From contig JAHWJF010000062.1 of assembly GCA_019348515.1 (NCBI GenBank), forward strand, positions 1 through 11,040: a DNA stretch of 11,040 nucleotides. The letters run 5' to 3'. Shown piece by piece: positions 6,298-11,040 of the stretch; position 1 is the stretch's first letter, and each line of letters opens with the position of its first letter. Below the pieces are notes generated by a model that saw only the letters and a program-made list of their open reading frames with translations, searched no databases and was not told where the DNA came from. Made by a program: the position numbers and the translations under genes. The stretch comes from Chloroflexota bacterium. GTDB lineage: Bacteria; Chloroflexota; Chloroflexia; Thermomicrobiales; UBA6265.

Positions 6298-6756
6298 ATG
6301 GACACGACGAAGTTTGATTCAGTGGCTCGGTGCTTCGGGAGCGGCATGACCAGGCGCGAGGCGCTACGCGGCCTGGTGGCCGGCGCGGCCGCCCTCACCG
6401 CTGGTGGCGTGCTGCTGCAGGCGGAAGATGCCTCGGCCAAGCGACGACGACGGCGCAAGACCAAGAAGAATCAGAAGACGCTCTTCCTGCCGTCCGGGGC
6501 CCTCTGTCGGAACGATGGGCAGTGCAACAGCGGGCAGCAGCAGATCTGCGAAGTCCCGCAGAACGCCAGCAACAGCGATACCCGCTGCTGTGGCGCGGCC
6601 GGGGCGGTCTGCGGTGGCGTCAATGAGGACGGCGACGCCCTCGGCCCGTTCTGCTGCATTGGTGAGGCCGGGGTGCGGTCCTTCGTCTGCAGCCAGAACG
6701 ATGCGAACAACCCCAACGTGCCAGGCACCTGCATTCCGGCTCCCCCGGATCTGTAA
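6298..6756 (+). CDS. Tat-exported cysteine-rich protein
   Basis: A 152-residue predicted exported protein. The N-terminus carries a twin-arginine signal: 'MTRREALRGL' with R19-R20, a hydrophobic stretch 26-40, and a likely signal peptidase site after A45-S-A47. A basic linker (K48 to K60, mostly Arg/Lys) follows. The mature domain (61-152) has ten cysteines at 70, 76, 84, 97, 98, 105, 119, 120, 131 and 145, including two CC doublets, so probably five disulfides formed outside the cytoplasm. No enzyme motif is visible. ATG 6298 has AGGAG at 6284-6288. Residues F6-D7 and the twin-arginine position match the two other Tat proteins at 9141 and 9354. The Tat assignment is strong; the function is unknown. 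Confidence 0.8.
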   Translation: MDTTKFDSVARCFGSGMTRREALRGLVAGAAALTAGGVLLQAEDASAKRRRRRKTKKNQKTLFLPSGALCRNDGQCNSGQQQICEVPQNASNSDTRCCGAAGAVCGGVNEDGDALGPFCCIGEAGVRSFVCSQNDANNPNVPGTCIPAPPDL

Positions 6757-6797
6757 TCAGGCGCGATCCCGGGCACGCTCCAAGGCGAGAGAGAAGA

Positions 6798-6829
6798 GAG
6801 CGGGTGGGGGCATCGCCTCCCACCCACTC
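6798..6829 (+). terminator. Stem-loop after the Tat cysteine-rich gene
   Basis: GGGTGGG (6802-6808) pairs with CCCACCC (6819-6825). The stem extends inward by a G-U and a G-C pair and outward, past one mismatch, by GAG/CTC. It lies about 45 bp after the stop codon at 6756. There is no T-run. Confidence 0.5.
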
Positions 6830-6997
6830 GTATTGCGAGACTCACAAGAGGGGGGCCCTGCGGATCCCGCCCGAGCCGTCGCACATCCAACGACCCTGGT
6901 CTCGCCCCGATCACTCCCTCAGACTATGAAGCTCGGCGGAGCAGGTGTTACCGAAATAATCAGCTATATGGAGAAGAGACACTGAGAGGAGCAAGCG

Positions 6998-7195
6998 ATG
7001 CCGTACGACGGAGGACTCGAGTCCCACGAACATCTGAAGATGCAGGCGGCCGATGCGCGGCGACGAGCGGAGAAGCGGATGGCGGAGCGACAGCGACCGC
7101 CGGGGGACGAGGCCACGAGGCGCCGACGACCGTGGTGGGCATTCTGGCGCCGCTCCGAGCGCGATCTCGGGACAAAAGGCGCGGACTCACCCTAG
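6998..7195 (+). CDS. Small arginine-rich hypothetical protein with RPWWAFW motif
   Basis: A 65-residue protein, strongly basic. Residues 10-37 form a charged helix ('EHLKMQAADARRRAEKRMAE'). Residues 41-52 read 'RRRRPWWAFWRR', an aromatic cluster between arginine clamps that could sit at a membrane surface or bind nucleic acid (inference). It has no signal peptide. The ATG at 6998 has GAGGAG at 6986-6991, six bases upstream, which supports real translation. An AT-rich stretch at 6953-6970 could hold its promoter, but I cannot pair a -35 and -10. No family recognised. Confidence 0.65.
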   Translation: MPYDGGLESHEHLKMQAADARRRAEKRMAERQRPPGDEATRRRRPWWAFWRRSERDLGTKGADSP

Positions 7196-7272
7196 CAGTG
7201 GATATGCACGTCATCGTCGCCGGTGATCAGCGCCAAGCGAACCGCATTCGGTGAAGGTCGTCTCTTGCCCGC

Positions 7273-7644
7273 TTATCCTTGACGCAAGGTCCGCGGCGCC
7301 TTCGTGACCCTATCCCGGTCCCCCTTCTCCTGTCGTGCCAGAACTACTGACTGTTCTTGTAGACCGGCAATCTGGGCACGCAGCCGTTGCTGCGCCGCCT
7401 CGATTGCCTCGTCGACCGGCAGGGTATCCAGCTCCTCCTCGGTGAGATAGCCCTGGCTCAGGAGCGACGCCCGTGCGTTCTCACGGAGTGCCGCAAGATG
7501 GGGGTCGTCGTTCGGGAGATCGGCGAGGACGCTAGGAGCGTCACCGTACGCCCGACGGATCTGATCCGGAAGGCCCTTCTCCATCGCTCGCGCGGCTCGC
7601 TGCCTGAGCATGAGGGCGCGCTTTGTCGGTTGCTTCTCGGCCAT
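7273..7644 (-). CDS. Helical charged hypothetical protein
   Basis: A 123-residue protein of unknown family, rich in Ala, Arg, Glu and Leu. Three regions are visible: a basic helix 'TKRALMLRQRAARAMEKG' (8-24); a middle part with 'LTEEELDTLPVDEAIEAAQQ' (67-86); and a C-terminal helix (about 78-108) with coiled-coil character ending in a basic tail. No signal or membrane segment. The frame is open up to 7752, but the upstream ATGs (7752, 7677) have no ribosome site. The ATG at 7644 has only GGGGGC close by, so the start is uncertain. It lies downstream of the large Tat protein on the same strand with a 132-bp gap. Confidence 0.6.
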   Translation of the reverse strand: MAEKQPTKRALMLRQRAARAMEKGLPDQIRRAYGDAPSVLADLPNDDPHLAALRENARASLLSQGYLTEEELDTLPVDEAIEAAQQRLRAQIAGLQEQSVVLARQEKGDRDRVTKAPRTLRQG

Positions 7645-7776
7645 GCTGCCCCCGTTCTCAAACCCTCGTTCAGACATCCGTCTGCCCACACCCCAACATG
7701 AACCCGCTGAGCGAGAGCCGCGCTCATTCGCGGAGGTTGGATTATCCGTCATCTTGATGCGGACCAGTGTGTCGTG

Positions 7777-9141
7777 TCAGCTCCCTCGCGGTCCCCCGCA
7801 GACAAAGCTCCAGACGTGCGACTCCAGTCCGGCCTCGACGAGGACGTTGCCGTTGGCGTCGACGCGGTCGCTCTCGGCGTAGCACCAGATCGCCCCCTCC
7901 GGCTGCAACTGGTAGGCCCCGGGCGCCAGCGCGCCGAAATGGGCACGGCCCTGCGCGTTGGTCGCCAGCGATGCTGGGAGCGCCCCGTCGGGGCTCGCCG
8001 GAGCGAGGACGAAACGCATGTCCACCGCGGGCGTGGTGCACTGGCCAAACCAGTCGAATCCCTGCTGCGGCTGCGCAATGGGGCAGATGCGGGCCTCGGC
8101 GATGATCGCGCCGGCATCCGGCTGCGACTCATCAACCTGCACCAGCGCCGCTCCCGGCGCCGGGCGACGACCAGCGTCCGTCTCGACCCAGTACGTCGTC
8201 GCCTTCCCTGGAACGACGTTCCCCTCGAGCGTCAGTGTCAGCCTGCTCAGTTCCACCGCCTGCGCCGCGTCTCCGTTGACCTGGCCGCCACCGGCGATGG
8301 CGATGTTGTCGTCGCCGCCAGAGGCGTCGGCATTCGCCGTGCCCCCGCTGGCATCGATGGCGATGTTGTTGTCCTCGCCCTCGACATTGCCAACCGTGAC
8401 CGACCCTCCGCTCGCATCGGCATTCGCGACACCGCCGGTACCGGCGTTCGCCTCCCCGCCAGCGGCTTCATTGGCTCCCGTGCTTGGCGGCTCACCGGCC
8501 GGACGCATCTCCTCGGTAATCACGAAGGCGCAGATATCGGCCGGTGGCAGTGTGATTGCGTGCACGGCCGGTGCCCCTGGCTCGCCGAGAGCGATGCAAT
8601 CGCAGACCGTCCGGTAGAGGGGCGCGTCGTAGGTGCACGCGACGTCGACCCAGTAGGTCGGGAGGCGCCCGAAGAGCTCCTGGTTCTCGACCAGCACCGT
8701 CTGGGTGGTCCCACCCGCGACCGTCTGCTGGTTGGTCTGCGCGCAGTCACCGGCGCAGACCTGGTTGCTGTTATTGACGACGGTTTGATTTGCCTGGGGC
8801 TGACCGGTGGCGACACCGGCTCCGGCCGCAACACAGCGCATAGCATTCCCAGGTCCAGGCTGCCCACACTCGAGCCCAGGACAGCAGACTTGATTCCCCT
8901 CACAAGGATGCCCGGCGCCGCGGCAGCCACTTCCACCGGGGCCTCCTTGATTGCCCTGGTTGCCCTTGTCCTTCTCTTTGCCTTTGTCCTTGTCCTTCTT
9001 GCCCTGCGCCGCGGTCGTGCTGATCCCGACGAGGACCAATGGGCTGGCGATGGCCGAGCCGGCTGCTCGTCTCAACATGGAGCGGCGGGAGATCCCGGCC
9101 GCCAGGGCGCGGACGAATTGATCAAAGGTCTCGTGTTCCAT
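7777..9141 (-). CDS. Large Tat-exported protein with cystine-knot-like, repeat and beta domains
   Basis: A 454-residue predicted exported protein. Order: a Tat signal with 'ISRRSMLRR' (R19-R20), a hydrophobic core to about residue 45 and cleavage near A45; a Lys/Asp/Gly/Gln linker (47-70); a six-cysteine segment C73-x6-C80-x5-C86-C87-x4-C92-x10-C103; a Gln/Asn/Val stretch (114-150); a part with paired cysteines (129/133, 169/180/182, 204); a Gly/Ala/Asn/Asp repeat region (223-292); and a C-terminal beta-rich part (297-454) with 'TNAQGRAHFGALAPGAYQL', typical of SpaA/carboxypeptidase-regulatory beta-sandwich modules. The ATG at 9141 has AGGAGG at 9150-9155. It may be a surface or matrix protein. 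No catalytic motif seen. Confidence 0.82.
   Translation of the reverse strand: MEHETFDQFVRALAAGISRRSMLRRAAGSAIASPLVLVGISTTAAQGKKDKDKGKEKDKGNQGNQGGPGGSGCRGAGHPCEGNQVCCPGLECGQPGPGNAMRCVAAGAGVATGQPQANQTVVNNSNQVCAGDCAQTNQQTVAGGTTQTVLVENQELFGRLPTYWVDVACTYDAPLYRTVCDCIALGEPGAPAVHAITLPPADICAFVITEEMRPAGEPPSTGANEAAGGEANAGTGGVANADASGGSVTVGNVEGEDNNIAIDASGGTANADASGGDDNIAIAGGGQVNGDAAQAVELSRLTLTLEGNVVPGKATTYWVETDAGRRPAPGAALVQVDESQPDAGAIIAEARICPIAQPQQGFDWFGQCTTPAVDMRFVLAPASPDGALPASLATNAQGRAHFGALAPGAYQLQPEGAIWCYAESDRVDANGNVLVEAGLESHVWSFVCGGPRGS
8284..8427 (-). repeat. 30-residue coding repeat in the large Tat protein
   Basis: Residues 239-286 contain two offset copies of a unit of about 30 residues: 'ANADASGG' at 239-246 and 269-276, and 'NNIAIDASGG' (258-267) matched by 'DDNIAIAGGG' (277-286). 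On the plus strand the same is seen as two close copies of a GATGGCGATGTTGT block 60 bp apart. Such Gly/Asn/Ala repeats usually form extended or beta-roll structure. Confidence 0.6.
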
Positions 9142-9285
9142 GGGGAATGCCTCCTACTCACCCTGAGACCCATCCGAGGGCAGCCGGTGCGTTTGGTATG
9201 TGGTGCAGAAGGCATGCCACCATCCTGGTGGCCGCGGCGGGTGGCACACGGAATGCGATACCAGAGGTGGTGTTCGGGCGTTATG

Positions 9286-9295
9286 ACTATACAAT
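9286..9295. promoter_or_regulatory. Candidate -10 region between divergent Tat genes
   Basis: TATACAAT within 9288-9295 is the only AT-rich block in the 212-bp gap between the Tat genes at 9141 (minus) and 9354 (plus). Plus-strand reading gives TACAAT (5/6), preceded by TG. The reverse reading gives TATAGT. Neither has a recognisable -35, so direction is undecided. Confidence 0.3.
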
Positions 9296-9353
9296 AGCGG
9301 CGATCATTGGCCGCACGGTGCAGCACCCGAGCACGAGGACAGGGAGGGATACG

Positions 9354-9821
9354 ATGGACGACAACCGGTTCGATATGATGATCAAGGGGATGACCAGGAA
9401 CACCTCACGACGCCAGGTATTTGGTGGGTTGCTTGCTGGAGCGGCCGCCACGCTGGCGGGTGTGAGTGTCCTCGAGGCCAAGAAGGGCGGTAACGGCAAG
9501 GGTATCGGCAAGGGCGTCGGCGGGGGCAAGGGAAACGGTAAGGGTAAGGGGAACGGCAACGGGAAGAAGAACGGCAAAGGCAAGGCCACCTTCTGCCACC
9601 GCACCGGCAATGGCAGCTACCACGCCATCACTGTCTCGCAGTCGGCGCGCAAGGCGCACGCTGGGCACGGCGACGTGGAATGCGCGCCACATCCCTGCCG
9701 CACCTACACCGGCAGTTGCACCCAAACCCCAGTCACGGGCCTCTGTGACTACACGCCCGCGAATCAGGGCAGCGGGTGCGGCAATGGCCAGTCTTGTGAC
9801 GCGAACGGGAATTGCATTTAG
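9354..9821 (+). CDS. Tat-exported protein with Gly/Lys linker and CHRTG-type domain
   Basis: A 155-residue predicted exported protein. The Tat signal has 'TSRRQVFGG' (R19-R20) and a hydrophobic core 24-40; cleavage is near A42. Residues 43-77 are almost only Gly, Lys and Asn. Residues 79-110 read 'TFCHRTGNGSYHAITVSQSA' then 'KAHAGHGDVEC', matching a pattern I know from many secreted actinobacterial and Chloroflexota proteins (CHxTG ... ITVS..A...H..HGD). The His/Cys set suggests metal binding, but this is unproven. The C-terminal part has eight mature cysteines in total and ends 'GCGNGQSCDANGNCI', a small disulfide module. ATG 9354 has GGGAGGG just upstream. An in-frame extension to 9039 is rejected because it removes the signal from the N-terminus. 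Confidence 0.82.
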   Translation: MDDNRFDMMIKGMTRNTSRRQVFGGLLAGAAATLAGVSVLEAKKGGNGKGIGKGVGGGKGNGKGKGNGNGKKNGKGKATFCHRTGNGSYHAITVSQSARKAHAGHGDVECAPHPCRTYTGSCTQTPVTGLCDYTPANQGSGCGNGQSCDANGNCI

Positions 9822-9833
9822 CGCATGACCAGG

Positions 9834-9848
9834 GCGGGCCAATCCCGC
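9834..9848 (+). terminator. Short GC hairpin after the CHRTG protein gene
   Basis: GCGGG-CCAAT-CCCGC, a 5-bp stem with a 5-nt loop, 13 bp past the stop codon. It is short and lacks a T-run; at best a weak terminator. Confidence 0.3.
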
Positions 9849-9881
9849 GGGCCTGCATGTATCAACCGCCCACTGAAGGGC

Positions 9882-9910
9882 TTGACAACGCGACACACAG
9901 GGTGTACGTT
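9882..9910 (+). promoter_or_regulatory. TTGACA promoter in the 9.8-10.5 kb gap
   Basis: A perfect -35 TTGACA (9882-9887), a 17-bp spacer and TACGTT (9905-9910, fitting the relaxed TAnnnT -10 common in GC-rich bacteria). It points into a region without a confident gene. The first ATG downstream opens a 37-codon ORF at 9949. Confidence 0.45.
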
Positions 9911-10150
9911 CACTGTAGCCAAACGCGGAGGGGAGCAATCCCGGAAGCATGAGGCAGGCAAACGCCGATGGGACTGGCGCGCAAGCGTCGGACTTGTCGG
10001 CGTTTTGCTGCACACCCCGAGAAACGCCTCCTCGCCCGTGCGGTGCTGAAAAGCATGATTGAATGCAACAGCGCCCGCAGCTCTTGCTCCTCGGGAATTG
10101 CACCCGCCGGCTCATCCCGGTCAGTCCGGCGCGACGCGATACGACGCCAT
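9910..10150 (-). pseudogene. Possible frameshifted small gene
   Basis: The ATG at 10150 has an ideal AGGAGG at 10157-10162, six bases upstream, yet the frame stops after nine codons ('MASYRVAPD', TGA at 10121-10123). Skipping one base near 10126 joins it to an open frame to 9910 that begins 'DRDEPAGAIPEEQELRALLH', a plausible protein segment. The result would be about 79 residues. Alternatives: a real nine-codon leader ORF, a sequencing error, or a programmed +1 shift. It conflicts with the plus-strand peptide ORF at 9949. Confidence 0.25.
9949..10062 (+). CDS. Possible 37-residue cysteine-containing peptide
   Basis: It encodes a short peptide with an Asp/Gly/Ala-rich front ('MRQANADGTGAQASDLSAF') and a compact 'CCTPRETPPRPCG' block. 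It begins about 39 nt after the predicted -10 at 9905-9910. GGAGGGGAG lies upstream but rather far from the ATG (about 14 nt), and GGAA is very close. Overlapping open frames exist on both strands. It could be a secreted or modified peptide, a leader peptide, or chance. Confidence 0.25.
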   Translation: MRQANADGTGAQASDLSAFCCTPRETPPRPCGAEKHD

Positions 10151-10227
10151 ACAGTTCCTCCTGAGACTGTCTCCCTTGCTAGCGGGTGCCCTCGTGCGCT
10201 CTTCGCCACGTACGCGACCCATCGAGC

Positions 10228-10359
10228 CTACGTGAGTAGTCGTCGGATTCTGGAAACCTGGTGCGCTACGGTAGCGTCGTAGAGGCACGGTATGCCGTGC
10301 TCTTCCTCCAGGATGGCGTGACGACCCGCGTGGAACCACGCATTTCCTCCACGTACCAC
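10228..10359 (-). CDS. Possible 43-residue ORF
   Basis: A frame on the minus strand from GTG 10359 reads with protein-like content ('AWFHAGRHAILEEEHGIPCL' followed by 'YDATVAHQVSRIRRLLT'). It has no ribosome site at the GTG and is open only back to a TGA near 10460. It may be a gene remnant. It overlaps the hairpin cluster at 10266-10341, so the hairpins could be by-products of coding or the reverse. Confidence 0.2.
   Translation of the reverse strand: MVRGGNAWFHAGRHAILEEEHGIPCLYDATVAHQVSRIRRLLT
10266..10341. repeat. Three consecutive hairpins
   Basis: CTACG-N7-CGTAG (10266-10282), GCACGG-TATG-CCGTGC (10285-10300) and GCGTG-GAAC-CACGC (10328-10341) lie within 76 bp. Together they suggest a structured RNA or protein-binding region, though each stem is only 5-6 bp. 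Confidence 0.3.
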
Positions 10360-10458
10360 CGAGGAAGCATGGCGATCGCCCCGCTCCGGGCCGAAGCACC
10401 TGGCAACTCGGGAACGATCGCGCCATGCGGCCGGTTTGGTTCGCGTGCAAGTCGCTCA

Positions 10459-10479
10459 ACATGGTTACCGTCACCATGT
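10459..10479. promoter_or_regulatory. Operator-like palindrome upstream of the RyR-like gene
   Basis: ACATGGT-TACCGTC-ACCATGT is a perfect 7-bp dyad of 21 bp total, a size fitting a dimeric regulator, 77 bp before the ATG at 10556. A single 7-bp dyad is not rare by chance. No -35/-10 pair is clear nearby. Confidence 0.3.
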
Positions 10480-10555
10480 CACAGGACCACGGAGAGCGCC
10501 GTCGTGGACGGCGGCTCGCGGCAATATGATGGATGAAGCGGGATCGGGGTGATTG

Positions 10556-10819
10556 ATGGACACGTTGACAAAGAAACAACGGGAGCTCTTCGAGGCGTTG
10601 GCGGCAGCTGAGCACGAGCGCTGGTCGGATTGGCAACGTATCCTGCACAGTCGGTGCGAAGTCCGCGAGGACGGATGTCTGGTCATCCCGGCTGAACTGG
10701 CCACCCACTGGGAGCAACAGATCGCGACCCCGTACGAGGATCTGAGCGAAGAGGACAAGGACAAGGATCGAGAGCAGGTCTGGCGCTACTGGCCGCTGAT
10801 TGAGGAATACATCACGTGA
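10556..10819 (+). CDS. Small protein resembling an RyR-type repeat
   Basis: An 87-residue soluble protein. Residues 19-26 'EHERWSDW' and 58-75 'TPYEDLSEEDKDKDREQV' follow the pattern of RyR-type repeats (HExW ... PYxxLxExEKxxDRxxV), which occur singly in bacterial and phage proteins as well as in ryanodine receptors. The order and spacing agree, with an intervening 'DGCLVIPAELATHWEQQ' that differs from the classic repeat, so the family is tentative. ATG 10556 is chosen over the TTG one codon upstream; GGGG at 10546-10549 is the likely ribosome site. It is followed after 63 bp by the next same-strand gene, with which it may be co-transcribed. Ligand and role are unknown. Confidence 0.75.
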   Translation: MDTLTKKQRELFEALAAAEHERWSDWQRILHSRCEVREDGCLVIPAELATHWEQQIATPYEDLSEEDKDKDREQVWRYWPLIEEYIT

Positions 10820-10882
10820 ACGAAAATAGAGCGGGCCCCACACAACGAGGCGCCGATCGATAGACGTCGAGGAAGGTGCGGA

Positions 10883-11040
10883 ATGACAGACGAACGTCGC
10901 GCACACAATGTGAGCTCCCAGAACATGGCCGAGCGGCTGCTGGACCGCGTCTCAGACGCGGCCGAAAGAGTTGGCGACCTCGGTAATGCGTTCGTCGAGG
11001 GTGTTCAGGAACGCGTCGAGCACCTGACATCGCGCTTTCA
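10883..11040 (+). CDS. Helical hypothetical protein, cut by window end
   Basis: The reading frame runs off the window after 52 codons without a stop. The ATG at 10883 has GAGGAAGG at 10869-10876 with ideal spacing, and the codons are strongly GC-biased at position three. The visible part is one amphipathic helix ('MAERLLDRVSDAAERVGDLG' then 'AFVEGVQERVEHLTSRF'), of the kind found in phasin-like or apolipoprotein-like stress proteins. That resemblance is compositional only and the family cannot be named. Confidence 0.65.
   Translation, partial: MTDERRAHNVSSQNMAERLLDRVSDAAERVGDLGNAFVEGVQERVEHLTSRF

Noticed and set aside
7774..9297. 507-codon open frame on the plus strand
   Set aside because: It is antisense to the Tat-exported protein on the minus strand, which has a clear signal peptide, AGGAGG site and recognisable domains. 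The plus-strand translation is Arg/Gly/Asp-rich with no motif.
10121..10906. 261-codon open frame on the minus strand
   Set aside because: It runs antisense to the RyR-like gene, has no ribosome site at its start and a translation of irregular composition. Only its last nine codons, behind AGGAGG, are of interest.

Overview
The window reads as a GC-rich chromosomal segment of an environmental bacterium, most likely Chloroflexota of the Thermomicrobia/Sphaerobacter type. This is inferred from gene content, not from a marker gene. The evidence is three Tat-exported proteins with the 'M-[DE]-xxx-FD-...-[ST]RR' start typical of that group, a PRC-barrel/DUF2382 stress protein, strong AGGAGG-type ribosome sites and GC-rich third codon positions. 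I see no rRNA, tRNA, CRISPR array, transposase, integrase or phage structural gene.

Layout. Positions 1-900 hold a small XRE-type regulator (minus strand) divergent from a cold-shock-domain gene. Between them lies a short AT-rich island with a palindrome over the regulator's -10 box and a plus-strand promoter that would give the cold-shock gene a structured leader of about 140 nt. Positions 970-2390 carry small genes of unknown function: one plus-strand protein, a minus-strand pair (a cysteine-rich zinc-ribbon-like protein followed by a very acidic protein) and an 88-residue helical protein. Positions 2580-3617 encode a kinase of the aminoglycoside phosphotransferase fold, closest by eye to spectinomycin kinase APH(9). 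It converges on a YihY/BrkB inner-membrane protein at 3709-4596. Positions 5034-5774 encode the PRC-barrel/DUF2382 protein, followed by a perfect 17-bp stem-loop.

The right half is dominated by secretion. Three Tat substrates (6298, 9141 reverse, 9354) share residues F6-D7 and the twin arginine at 19-20, then a highly charged or Gly/Lys-rich linker, then a cysteine-rich or beta-rich mature part. The largest has a six-cysteine stretch with cystine-knot spacing, a 30-residue Gly/Ala/Asn/Asp repeat and a C-terminal beta-sandwich-like motif. Two short helical or basic cytoplasmic proteins lie between them. From 9822 to 10555 there is no confident gene. That stretch does hold a TTGACA promoter with a 37-codon ORF, a 9-codon ORF behind an ideal ribosome site on the other strand (possibly a frameshifted gene), clustered hairpins and an operator-like palindrome. 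The window ends with an 87-residue protein resembling RyR-type repeats and the start of a helical protein cut by the window edge.

There is no single clear operon-scale system. The most unusual content is the family of Tat proteins with linker plus disulfide-rich domains, the cold-shock leader, and the small-ORF and hairpin cluster at 9.88-10.5 kb.
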